DNA of 64,000 nucleotides from Gemmatimonas sp. Lineage in GTDB: Bacteria > Gemmatimonadota > Gemmatimonadetes > Gemmatimonadales > Gemmatimonadaceae. The stretch is taken from positions 1 to 64,000 of the forward strand of contig JAABRO010000060.1 of the NCBI GenBank assembly GCA_011390885.1, written 5' to 3'. A program made the position numbers and the translations under genes. Shown here one piece after another: positions 1 through 7,789 of this stretch. A model generated the notes under the pieces. The model searched no databases. It worked only from the letters and a program-made list of their open reading frames with translations, and had not been told where the DNA came from. Positions within the stretch are counted from its first letter, which is position 1; every line of letters starts with the position of its first letter.

Positions 1-2449
1 TGCGGATCTGGTCCATGCTGCGCACGTGCTTGTTGCCGTACCACTCGCCGCGGCGCGTGTTGTCACAGAGGTAGTTCGGGCCACTGAAGTAGCAGGTGCG
101 GCCGAACTCGCCGATGTAGTTGCGCGTGCGGTCACCGGTGAACAGCACCTCCCACTGGAGGCCGTCCGGGTTGGTGAGCAGCTGCGCCTGCACGGTGGCT
201 TCGAACGTGTTGCCGGTGATGCTGCCCACGTTCTGCCACTGGGTGTTGAAGCCGGCGAGCGCAGCCACCGGAATCTCGATCAGGTTGCCGTTGGTCTTGG
301 TGCTCACGTACACGACCGAGGCGGACACCCGCGAGCCGATGATCACGTCGAGGCCCATTTCCTGCTCGGTGGCGATCTCGGGCTCGATGAGCCGGTTGCC
401 GAGCGAGGTGCGCGTGACGGCGCCCTGCGAGAGCGACAGGTTCTCGTACTGGTCGGAGAAGCCCGGGCGCACGCCGGCCGAGCCGATCGTGTAGCGCAGC
501 TTGAAGAGGTCGAGCCAGCTCACGTTGAACCAGTCTTCCTCGCTCATGAGCCACGCGGCCGAGCCACGATAGAAGGTGTTCCAGCGGTTGTCGGGGCCGA
601 AGAGCGACGAGCCCTCCCGGCGGACGAGGCCGTCGGCGATGTACTTGCCGGCGTAGTCCACCGCCACGCTGGTGAAACCGGCGTTCGTGCGACGGTCGGT
701 GATGCTCGACGATCCGTTGCGGTTGACGGCCACACCCACGGACTTCACGCCCGTGACCGTGAACTCGGTGCCCGAAGCGCTGGTGAAGGGGTTCACCTCG
801 CGCTGCATTTCGCCGCGCGCGGTCCAGCGCACCGTCATGTCGCCGAGTGCCTTGGTGATCGTGGCGCCGACCTGGGCGTTCATGCCGTCCACATCGTCAT
901 CGACGATGCTGATGGCGCCCGTGGTGGTGCCGTCGCCGCTCTCGTTGGTCTGTCCACGCGCCGTGAAGCTGGTCTGTTGCCGGTCACCGCGATCGTACGA
1001 CACGAAGCCGTCGAACGACAGCCACTGCACCGGGCGATACGACGCGTTCATGTTGAACAGCGTGCGCATGCGCTGCGTCTCGTTCTGCTGGAAGGCCTGC
1101 GTGTAGAACGGGCTGGTGTAACCGGAGAGCGAGTCGGGAATGATGTTGTACTTGAAGCGACCGAGCGGATCGGGCGCGAGCAGGTCGACGTCCGGGTTCT
1201 GCCGGAAGAGGTTCACCCACGAGATGCGGGCCGGGTCTTCCTTGGCGCGCGTGTGCGACACGGAGAGGCCGACGTTGAGCTTCTCCTTGATGCGGTGGTC
1301 CACGTTCAGGCGCATGAGCTGGCGCAGGTAGCCGTTCGACCCCTCCACCACGCCGGGCTGCTGGTTGCGCGTGTACGAGATGGTGAAGTTCGTGGACGCG
1401 CTGTTCTGCTGCAGCGTGAGCGTCTGGGCGTTGAAGGTGCCCGGCTTGAAGAACTGGTTTGCGTGGTCGAACGTGGGATCGATGTAGTCGTTCTCCATGA
1501 TGCCCGTGGGCGACACGATGCGCGAGTTGCGCGGCACCACGTTGTCGTTCAGGTCCACGTACTGGCCTGCCGCATTCACCCGGAAGTTGTGAGCCAGCGG
1601 CTTCTCCGGAAAGCGCGAGAACTGGTCGAAGCCGGCTTCGTTGCGCAGGGTGAACTGCGTCTGCCCGAGCGCCAGGTTGTTGCCGCGCGCCGTGGTGATG
1701 GAGATGACACCGCCGGCCGCGCGCGAACCGTATAGCGCCGCGGCGGCCGCACCCTTGATGACCTCGATGCTCTCGATGTCGAGCGCCTCGATGTCCTGCG
1801 TGGTCACCGACTGCTCCGAGTTGAGGAACACGCCGTCCACCACATACAGCGGGCCGTTGGACCGGAACTGCGACACGGGCGAGCGCAGCTGCACGAACAC
1901 GCCGGAGCCCGGCGCACCGCTCGCGCGCACGATGTTCGCACCGGCCACCTTGCCGATGAGCGCACCGGCGGCCGACGTGGTCGTCGGCACCGGCAGGTCG
2001 GCAGCGGTGAGCTTGTCCACCGTGTAGGGCGTCTTGCGGCCGGAGGTCGGATCGACCGCGGCCGACACCGTGACCTGGTTCAGGCGCAGCTGGTTCTGCG
2101 ACAGCTGGAAGTTGATCGTCTGCACCGAGTCGAGCACGAGGCGGACGTTGTCCACCGAGCGCTCGCCGTAGCCGATGCGGCGCGCGATCACGCCGTACAC
2201 GCCGGTGAAGTTGGCCGTGAGGATGTAGCGGCCGTCCTCACCGGAGGTGGCGGCCACGGTCGTGCCGACCAGGCGGACGGTCACGCCCGGGATCGGCAGC
2301 TTGGTGTCGACATCGGTGACCGTGCCCGTGATGCGCGCCGAGCGCACGGTCTGTGCCTCGGCCTCGGTGCCGGGCGCCGCGAGGGCGAGGCCGGCGAGTG
2401 CGGAGAGAAGCCAACCCAATGGCCGGCGGGAGGTACCACGACGCGGCAT
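1..2449 (-). CDS. SusC/RagA-family TonB-linked outer membrane receptor (3' end outside window)
   Basis: This is the first 816 codons of a minus-strand gene that runs off the left edge. The start at 2449 has GGAG five bases upstream and gives a Sec signal peptide of about 33 residues (MPRRGTSRRPLGWLLSALAG, then an AEAQT cleavage region). Next comes a carboxypeptidase-regulatory-like beta-sandwich (RITGTVTDVDTKLPIPGVTV), then a TonB plug with the SusC signature VIKGAAAAALYGSRAAGGVI. The remainder reads as aromatic-rich beta-barrel strands. The family sits in the outer membrane and imports glycans, peptides or other ligands with TonB energy; the substrate cannot be told. No SusD partner is visible because the downstream side is outside the window. 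The neighbouring secreted peptidases make peptide uptake possible, but this is only inference. Confidence 0.93.
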   Translation of the reverse strand, partial: MPRRGTSRRPLGWLLSALAGLALAAPGTEAEAQTVRSARITGTVTDVDTKLPIPGVTVRLVGTTVAATSGEDGRYILTANFTGVYGVIARRIGYGERSVDNVRLVLDSVQTINFQLSQNQLRLNQVTVSAAVDPTSGRKTPYTVDKLTAADLPVPTTTSAAGALIGKVAGANIVRASGAPGSGVFVQLRSPVSQFRSNGPLYVVDGVFLNSEQSVTTQDIEALDIESIEVIKGAAAAALYGSRAAGGVISITTARGNNLALGQTQFTLRNEAGFDQFSRFPEKPLAHNFRVNAAGQYVDLNDNVVPRNSRIVSPTGIMENDYIDPTFDHANQFFKPGTFNAQTLTLQQNSASTNFTISYTRNQQPGVVEGSNGYLRQLMRLNVDHRIKEKLNVGLSVSHTRAKEDPARISWVNLFRQNPDVDLLAPDPLGRFKYNIIPDSLSGYTSPFYTQAFQQNETQRMRTLFNMNASYRPVQWLSFDGFVSYDRGDRQQTSFTARGQTNESGDGTTTGAISIVDDDVDGMNAQVGATITKALGDMTVRWTARGEMQREVNPFTSASGTEFTVTGVKSVGVAVNRNGSSSITDRRTNAGFTSVAVDYAGKYIADGLVRREGSSLFGPDNRWNTFYRGSAAWLMSEEDWFNVSWLDLFKLRYTIGSAGVRPGFSDQYENLSLSQGAVTRTSLGNRLIEPEIATEQEMGLDVIIGSRVSASVVYVSTKTNGNLIEIPVAALAGFNTQWQNVGSITGNTFEATVQAQLLTNPDGLQWEVLFTGDRTRNYIGEFGRTCYFSGPNYLCDNTRRGEWYGNKHVRSMDQIR

Positions 2450-2678
2450 GCGCGCTCCAACGAAAGGATGGGGATGTAGTCGGTTCGGGAAGGCGAGCAG
2501 TGGGCAATCGTTGCACGCGTTCCGAGAACCGGGAGGGATAACGAGACGCAATCTTGACGGTGGCCGCCGTTGCGCAAGAGTGAAAACGCGCTTTGTCCGC
2601 GCGTCGCGCGGTCACATATTTCGCCGTCGTGCACGGCGCAATGCGCCGACTTTTTCGAACCGTTCAGACCGGCTTCAA

Positions 2679-3704
2679 ATGGGCGCTGTCCGTCCCGTCC
2701 CCGTTCGTTTCGTCCCACACGCTCTGGTCCGGACCCGCATCGTGGCGGTCGCAACCTTCGTGCTCGCCGCGAGCGGGTTTTCTGCGGTGCGACTTCACGC
2801 GCAGGCCGCTGCGACGCCTCCCGCGGTGCGTCCGATCACGCCCGACCGCCTCATGCCGCGGCTGCAGGCGCTCGCGCACGATTCCATGGAAGGGCGCGGC
2901 GCCGGCACGCGCGGCGGCATGCGAGGCCGCACCTACATCGAACGTGAACTGCGCGCCATGGGCGTCGCGCCGGCCGGCGATCGCTACCAGGTGCCCGTGC
3001 GCGTGCGTGCGCGCCCCGGTGCCGACTCGCTCGGCGCCAACGTGGTGGCCCGCATTCCGGGGCGCACGACCGGCGGTCCCGTGCTCGTGCTCAGCGCGCA
3101 CCACGATCACCTCGGCATTCGCAACGACACCGTCTACAACGGTGCCGACGACGATGCCTCCGGCTCCGTCGCGCTGCTGGCGCTCGCCGAACGGTTCAAG
3201 GCCGAGCCGCTCGAGCATGACGTGATCCTCGCGTGGTTCGAGGCCGAGGAGAGCGGCATGCTCGGCTCGCGCGCCTTCGTGGCGGCGCCGCCGGTGCCTA
3301 TCGAGCGCATCGCGCTCAACGTGAACCTCGACATGGTGTCACGGCACGAAGGGGGCGGCGCGCTCTGGGTGGCGGGCACGGCGCACTACCCGTTCCTGCG
3401 CCCGATCGCCGAGGCGGCCGTGCCGCGCGCCACGATCCCGATCCGATTCGGCCACGACACGGCCAGCGCGCGGCGGAGCGACGACTGGACGAACTCCTCC
3501 GACCACGCGTCGTTCCACCGCGTCGGCGTGCCGTTCCTGTACCTGGGCGTGGAGGACCACCCGGATTACCACAAGCCGGGTGACGACGCCGACAAGGTGG
3601 ACCCGGCGTTCTACTCGGCGACCGTTTCGTTCACCGAGGCACTGGTGCGCGCGCTGGACGCGCAGCTCGGGGCAGTACACGCGGCGCGACCGGCGAAGCC
3701 CTGA
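2679..3704 (+). CDS. Secreted M28-family zinc aminopeptidase
   Basis: A 341-residue M28 peptidase, predicted to be exported and to release N-terminal amino acids from peptides. An N-terminal hydrophobic stretch (IVAVATFVLAASGFSAVRLHAQA) is a signal peptide. The M28 zinc-site series is present in order: HHDHLG, GADDDASGS, FEAEESG (catalytic Glu), NLDM and a late HKPGDD. The length suits the compact M28 form without a PA insert. ATG 2679 was chosen; an in-frame GTG at 2742 would still leave a usable signal sequence. It is divergent from the SusC-type receptor and is followed by a strong hairpin terminator. The fold call is secure; the substrate is not. Confidence 0.9.
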   Translation: MGAVRPVPVRFVPHALVRTRIVAVATFVLAASGFSAVRLHAQAAATPPAVRPITPDRLMPRLQALAHDSMEGRGAGTRGGMRGRTYIERELRAMGVAPAGDRYQVPVRVRARPGADSLGANVVARIPGRTTGGPVLVLSAHHDHLGIRNDTVYNGADDDASGSVALLALAERFKAEPLEHDVILAWFEAEESGMLGSRAFVAAPPVPIERIALNVNLDMVSRHEGGGALWVAGTAHYPFLRPIAEAAVPRATIPIRFGHDTASARRSDDWTNSSDHASFHRVGVPFLYLGVEDHPDYHKPGDDADKVDPAFYSATVSFTEALVRALDAQLGAVHAARPAKP

Positions 3705-3731
3705 GCGCGAGGGGGCAGGGACGATACGACA

Positions 3732-3762
3732 AACGGCCGCCGCGGACTCCGCGACGGCCGTT
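3732..3762. terminator. Bidirectional hairpin terminator
   Basis: A 14-bp stem with one mismatch (AACGGCCGCCGCGG pairs with CCGCGACGGCCGTT) closes on a 3-base loop. It is flanked by A residues on the left and TTCTTGT on the right. It lies 27 bases after the M28 peptidase stop on the plus strand. It is also 48 bases after the stop of the possible small minus-strand gene at 3811-3876, so it could serve both. Confidence 0.7.
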
Positions 3763-3810
3763 CTTGTCCTGAGCCGGCTCGTGGTGGTTACCCGAACCGG
3801 GACCCCGTAC

Positions 3811-3876
3811 TTAACGGGCGAGGATCAGGCGACCACCTGCCCAGTACGAGCCGGCCGAGGGACTATGACTAGACAA
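3811..3876 (-). CDS. Possible 21-codon small protein with a 12-nt perfect Shine-Dalgarno
   Basis: On the minus strand the 12-mer AGGAGGTGATCC (3878-3889) is fully complementary to the universal 16S rRNA 3' end. Seven bases after its AGGAGG core lies TTG at 3876. This opens a 21-codon frame ending in AGSYWAGGRLILAR and a TAA at 3811-3813. The frame is followed by the hairpin at 3732-3762. The layout (divergent from the S9 peptidase gene, ideal ribosome site, short frame, terminator) is that of a real small gene. No family was recognised. The start codon TTG is weak and the frame is too short for coding statistics, so the call rests on the ribosome site. A regulatory or leader-peptide role is possible. 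Confidence 0.42.
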   Translation of the reverse strand: MSSHSPSAGSYWAGGRLILAR

Positions 3877-3889
3877 TGGATCACCTCCT

Positions 3890-4118
3890 GCGTTGCGGGT
3901 GGAACTGCGGGCGGAACGAGACAACGCCGAACGTCCGCTTCACGTCGGGCTGCCTGCCGACTGCACGGTATGATCGGCCCGCGGATTCGGCAACCCTCAA
4001 TTTTCCGGGCTGCGTCCGGTATCGTGATAGGGGCGCCAACGCTCGCGCTGGCGGCTTCGTTGTCCTTTCGTCCCGCAGTCCGTTCGCGGTCCCTTCCGCC
4101 ACTCGGCTCTGTCCCGCC
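3890..4118. other. Divergent intergenic region upstream of the S9 peptidase
   Basis: This 229-base gap separates the possible small minus-strand gene from the S9 peptidase start. Apart from the weak minus-strand promoter candidate at 3965-3993, nothing was recognised. It is somewhat richer in A and T around 3998-4005 (CTCAATTTTCC) than the neighbouring genes, as expected for a region holding divergent promoters. Confidence 0.4.
3965..3993 (-). promoter_or_regulatory. Weak candidate promoter for the small minus-strand gene
   Basis: On the minus strand TTGCCG (3988-3993) is separated by exactly 17 bases from TACCGT (3965-3970). The two elements match the sigma-70 consensus at 4/6 and 3/6 positions. 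Transcription from here would give a leader of about 80 bases before the possible small gene at 3876. The match is poor and is offered only as the best candidate in the interval. Confidence 0.18.
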
Positions 4119-6338
4119 ATGTCCTCTCTGCTCTCGACTCCCCCCACGGTCACCGCGCGCGGGTTTGCCCTGCGCGCCGCCACCGTCCTGCTCATCCCCT
4201 CGATCCTGTCGGCGCAGGGCGCCCAGCCGCGCGCCATGCAGCCCAACGACTGGTACCGCGTCACCCAGGTGTCCCAGCCCGCGATGTCCCCCGACGGGCG
4301 GCACGTGGCCATGACCGTGACCACCATCCCCACCGGCAAGAACGAGCGCCACCAGGAAGTGTGGGTGGTGCCCACCGCCGGCGGCGAGCCGCAGCGCTAC
4401 ACGTCGCCGGGCACGGAGAGCTCGAGCCCGCGCTGGACCCCGGACGGCAAGTACCTGCTGTTCTCCTCCAACCGGCCAGGCGGACGCGGCAACACGTGGG
4501 CGCTGCGCATGGATGCGCCCGGCGGCGAGGCCACCCAGCCCGAGGGGATCCCGACCGGCAGCATGCCGAAGAGCGGCGCCTTCGCGATCTTCACCGGGCC
4601 GGCGCGCGGCGACACGGCCCCCACGCGCGGCGCCGATCCGTACGCCCGCATGCAGCCCAACGCGCGCCCGCCCTTTGGCGCCATCACGCGTCCCACCGAC
4701 CCGGCGCGCTTCGATGGGCGGCACTACGTGGAGACGCCCATCAAGTCCAACGGGCGCGACTACATCGCCAACCCGCGCGACGCGCGCGTGATCCGCACGC
4801 AGCAGCTGTGGCGGCAGGACATGGGCGACACGGCGCGCACCATGCTCACCAGCACCAGCTATTCGCACCGGAGCCCGGTCGTGTCGCCCGACGGGCGCTT
4901 CATCGCCTTCGTGGCCGATGCGGCGCTGCGCTCCGATTCGATCGTGCAGGCGGAGCAGGATTCGCTGCGCAAGCTGCCGTTCAGCATTGAGCGCGATCGC
5001 GAAGTGCGGAATGACGCCGACATCTACATCGTGCCGGTGGCCGGCGGCGCGCCGCGCAAGCTCGCCGAGTGGGTGGGCAGCGAGTCGAACGTCACCTGGT
5101 CGCCCGATGGCAAGCGCATCGCCTTCGTGGGCCGCGCGGGACGCACGAGCTCGGCGCGTCTCTACGTGGTGAACGCCGAGGGCGGCACGCCGCTCAACGT
5201 GATCGGGGACTTCCAGTTCGAGCCGGAGGACATGGAGTGGCTGCCCAACGGCACGCTGCAGTTCTCCGCGTCGAAGGGGGGCAGCACCGCCGTCTACCGC
5301 GTGGATCTCACCGGCAGGACCGCGCCGCGTGAAGTGCTCGGCGGGCGCCGCCGCATCAACGGCGTGTCGTACGATGCGGCCGGCAAGGCCATGGCCTTCG
5401 TGGCCACGAGCCTCGCCAAGCCGACCGAGCTCTTCATCGCCAACGCCGACGGCACCGGCGAGCGTCAGCTCACGCGCTTCAACGAGGCGCTCAACAAGGA
5501 AGTTGCCTGGAGCGATGGCGAGCGCTTCACCTACAAGGGCATCGGCGATCTCGAGATCGAAGGCTGGCTCATGAAGCCGTACGGCTACGAGCCCGGCAAG
5601 AAGTATCCGCTCGTGCTCTACATTCACGGCGGCCCGCACTCGGCCTACGGCGAAAACTGGTTCGACGAGTTCCAGAACCTCACCGCGCAGGGCATGTGGG
5701 TGCTGTTCACCAACCCGCGCGGCTCGAGCGGCTACGGCGCCGATTTCACCTACAGCACGCGTGGTCGCTGGTTCGCCGAGGACTACGACGACCTCATGCG
5801 CGCGGTGGACATCGCCGCCAAGCGCCCCGACGTGGATTCCACGCGCATGGGCGTGACCGGCGGCTCGTACGGCGGCGTGATGACGGCGTGGGTCACGGCC
5901 AAGACCAACCGCTTCAAGGCCGCGCAGGCCGATCGCATGATCTCCAACTGGTGGTCGTGGTACGGCAGCTCGGACGCACAGGGGCTCACGGAGTTCGAGT
6001 TCTACGGCACGCCGTGGGAGAACCCGGCCATGTACGACACGCTCTCGCCGATCCGCTACCTGCCGAAGGTGAAGACGCCCACGCTCATCGTGCAGTCGGA
6101 AGAGGATCACCGCACGCCGATGACCGACGCCGAGCAGTGGTTCCTCGGCCTCAAGAAGTACGGCGTGCCGGCGGAACTGGTGCGGTACCCGCGCAGCACG
6201 CACGACTTGTCCCGCACGGGAGAGCCCTGGCTGCTCGTCGATCGCCTCGGGCGCCTGCGGCAGTGGTTTGCGTATTGGCTGCAGGATGTGAAGCCGGTGG
6301 ATCCCGCGCCGGTGCGGGCGGCGGGGGGCGGGCGGTAA
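4119..6338 (+). CDS. Secreted S9-family prolyl oligopeptidase/dipeptidyl aminopeptidase
   Basis: A 739-residue serine peptidase of the S9 (DPP/acylaminoacyl-peptidase) type. It opens with a signal peptide (RGFALRAATVLLIPSILSAQ). TolB/WD40-like beta-propeller repeats follow (MSPDGRHVAM, SPRWTPDGKYLLFSSN, VTWSPDGKRIAFVGRAG) to about residue 480. The C-terminal alpha/beta-hydrolase domain begins near LEIEGWLMKPYGYEPGKKYP. The nucleophile elbow is GGSYGG, the Asp lies in QSEEDHRTP and the His in PRSTHDLS. Such enzymes cut short peptides after small or proline residues. ATG 4119 was chosen because it gives the signal peptide directly; upstream in-frame sequence is unlike coding sequence. It likely works with the nearby M28 peptidase on imported or external peptides (inference). 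Confidence 0.93.
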   Translation: MSSLLSTPPTVTARGFALRAATVLLIPSILSAQGAQPRAMQPNDWYRVTQVSQPAMSPDGRHVAMTVTTIPTGKNERHQEVWVVPTAGGEPQRYTSPGTESSSPRWTPDGKYLLFSSNRPGGRGNTWALRMDAPGGEATQPEGIPTGSMPKSGAFAIFTGPARGDTAPTRGADPYARMQPNARPPFGAITRPTDPARFDGRHYVETPIKSNGRDYIANPRDARVIRTQQLWRQDMGDTARTMLTSTSYSHRSPVVSPDGRFIAFVADAALRSDSIVQAEQDSLRKLPFSIERDREVRNDADIYIVPVAGGAPRKLAEWVGSESNVTWSPDGKRIAFVGRAGRTSSARLYVVNAEGGTPLNVIGDFQFEPEDMEWLPNGTLQFSASKGGSTAVYRVDLTGRTAPREVLGGRRRINGVSYDAAGKAMAFVATSLAKPTELFIANADGTGERQLTRFNEALNKEVAWSDGERFTYKGIGDLEIEGWLMKPYGYEPGKKYPLVLYIHGGPHSAYGENWFDEFQNLTAQGMWVLFTNPRGSSGYGADFTYSTRGRWFAEDYDDLMRAVDIAAKRPDVDSTRMGVTGGSYGGVMTAWVTAKTNRFKAAQADRMISNWWSWYGSSDAQGLTEFEFYGTPWENPAMYDTLSPIRYLPKVKTPTLIVQSEEDHRTPMTDAEQWFLGLKKYGVPAELVRYPRSTHDLSRTGEPWLLVDRLGRLRQWFAYWLQDVKPVDPAPVRAAGGGR

Positions 6339-6355
6339 CTCAGGTTCGCGAGCGG

Positions 6356-6719
6356 TTGAAGCCCCGAGGCTCGCGCCTCGAGGCTTCCCGCTCGGGTCCG
6401 TGCTGCGCGATGTGTGTGGCGGGTGTGATGCCCGTCATCGTGATCACACTGCAGCAAGCAGGTCAAAGCCCCGAGGCTCGAGCCTCGCAGCTTCCCGCTC
6501 GGGTCCGTGCTGCGCGATATGTGCGGCGGGTGTGATGCCCGTATGCCCTGCAGGGTCTGCCACCAGAAGCGCCCATCGCGCGTGCCCGGACCCGAGATCG
6601 AAGCCTCGAGCCTCGAGCCTCGGGGCTTTGGAACCACTTCGGCCTGTCTGGAGACGCCGCCATCGCGCGTGCCCGGACCCGAGATCAAAGCCTCGAGGCT
6701 CGAGCCTCGGGGCTTTGGA
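6356..6719. repeat. Cluster of four REP-like palindromic repeats in inverted pairs
   Basis: Four related units of about 60-80 bases lie between the convergent S9 peptidase and nitronate monooxygenase genes. Two are in one orientation (about 6358-6438 and 6464-6544). Two are in the opposite orientation (6574-6632 and 6661-6719). Each carries the core GCCCCGAGGCTCG-type palindrome followed by CTCGGGTCCG and GCGCGAT. The spacer within each pair is about 28 bases. Unit 1 (6358-6387) and unit 4 (6687-6716) fold as 13-bp stems with one mismatch and 4-base loops. The last ten codons and the stop of the minus-strand gene lie inside unit 4. Paired opposite orientation in a 3'-3' junction is typical of REP/BIME elements mobilised by RAYT-type transposases; no such transposase is in the window. 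Confidence 0.85.
6358..6387. terminator. REP-unit hairpin that may terminate the S9 peptidase transcript
   Basis: The sequence GAAGCCCCGAGGC, loop TCGC, GCCTCGAGGCTTC forms a 13-bp stem with one mismatch, 20 bases after the S9 peptidase stop. No T-run follows (CCCGCTCGG). It may therefore protect the 3' end or act with Rho rather than be a classical intrinsic terminator. Confidence 0.35.
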
Positions 6720-7719
6720 CCAATCGCTGGCGTGCCGCGGATTCACACTCCCCAACCACCGCCGCCACCGACACGATCCCGGTGATCGTGCCCACGCTCT
6801 TCCCGGCCTGCCAGTAATCCGCACGCGCTGCCCCCTGCGCCGCGCGCTTGAGTTGCCGCAGCGACCGCAGCGCGTACCACGTGCGGATCCAGTGCTTGGT
6901 TTTCCGCCCGCGGAACATCGCGCGCGCGATCGGCCCCACGCCCGTGCCGAGCCGCTCCACGTACGGCGTGCGCAGCACCGACACCGGCACGCCCGTGAGC
7001 CGCTCCGTGAGCACGATGTCGCGCTCGCTCGCCTGCACGATGGCCTGCTTGTAGTGCGCGTCGGCGGTGCATTCGTGCGTGGCGATGAGCCGCGTGCCGA
7101 TCTGCACGCCGGCGTAGCCCATGGCGAGCATGTCCGCGAACTGCGCGCCGCTCCCCACGCCGCCCGCGGCCACCACGGGCAGCTCCAGGTCGCCGAGCTC
7201 CTCGAGCAGCGCGTGCGCCGAACGTCCGCCCGTGTGTCCGCCCGCGCGATCGTTCACCGCGATCAGTCCGTGCACACCGCCGTCGCGTCCCTTGAGCGCC
7301 CACTTCCGCTCGGTCACGTCGTGGTACACCACGCCGCCGTGTGGCGCGACCGCGTCCACCACCCAGCGTGGATTGCCCAGGGACGTGACGAAGAAGCGCA
7401 CGCCCTCCTCGAGCGCGACCTGCACCCAGCGCACCATGCGCTCGTGGTACGTGCGTGACGACGCCTCGATGAGCGCGTTGAGACCCACCGGTGCGCCGCC
7501 GGCCGCGGCCACGATCTCGCGCACGCCGGCGCGGTACTCGCGCTTGTGCACGTACGTGAGCGCGATCGGCTGGATGATGCCGATGCCGCCCGCCTTCGAG
7601 ACCGCTGCGACCAGTTCGGGGTTGGAGCAGGGGTACATGGCCCCGCCAATGAGGGGCACGCGGATGCCGGCGTGGCGCGTGAGCGGCGTGGCCAGCCCGG
7701 ATGCGGGAACGGGATCCAT
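6685..7719 (-). CDS. Nitronate monooxygenase / 2-nitropropane dioxygenase-like flavoprotein
   Basis: A 344-residue FMN-dependent TIM-barrel protein of the NPD/FabK-like family, which oxidises nitronates or acts as an enoyl-ACP reductase-like enzyme. It opens with TRHAGIRVPLIGGAMYPCSN. It has the GGIGIIQP strand, the catalytic-His loop NDRAGGHTGG, the phosphate-binding AAGGVGSGAQFADMLAMG and the IGTRLIATHE strand; the tail contains WQAGKSVG. The start at 7719 (MDPVPASG) fits the family. An upstream ATG at 7791 overlaps the divergent gene's start codon and adds 24 atypical residues. The C-terminus is odd: the final QSPEARASRL and stop are encoded by a REP-like repeat unit, so the native end appears to have been replaced by repeat insertion. 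Confidence 0.88.
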   Translation of the reverse strand: MDPVPASGLATPLTRHAGIRVPLIGGAMYPCSNPELVAAVSKAGGIGIIQPIALTYVHKREYRAGVREIVAAAGGAPVGLNALIEASSRTYHERMVRWVQVALEEGVRFFVTSLGNPRWVVDAVAPHGGVVYHDVTERKWALKGRDGGVHGLIAVNDRAGGHTGGRSAHALLEELGDLELPVVAAGGVGSGAQFADMLAMGYAGVQIGTRLIATHECTADAHYKQAIVQASERDIVLTERLTGVPVSVLRTPYVERLGTGVGPIARAMFRGRKTKHWIRTWYALRSLRQLKRAAQGAARADYWQAGKSVGTITGIVSVAAVVGECESAARQRLVQSPEARASRL

Positions 7720-7789
7720 GCCCCCAAGCTTGGGGGAGAAGGGAAGGCGCGCCAGTGCGGCCAGGCTCGGGCGGAGGTAGACTCCACAC

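Noticed and set aside
26-1735. 569-codon plus-strand open frame
   Set aside because: It is the opposite strand of the SusC/RagA receptor. Its protein is Arg/Ala/Val/His-rich without any motif, while the minus strand shows a signal peptide and the SusC plug signature.
3878-3890. Match to the 16S rRNA 3' end on the plus strand (GGATCACCTCCT)
   Set aside because: No other rRNA sequence surrounds it, so it is not an rRNA fragment. Read on the minus strand it is a Shine-Dalgarno sequence, which is how it was used.
3825-6203. 792-codon minus-strand open frame
   Set aside because: It lies opposite the S9 peptidase, which has complete catalytic motifs. Long antisense frames are expected at this GC content.
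6356-6719. CRISPR array
   Set aside because: There are only four units, they occur in both orientations, they carry internal palindromes and spacers are not of uniform CRISPR type. No cas genes are nearby.
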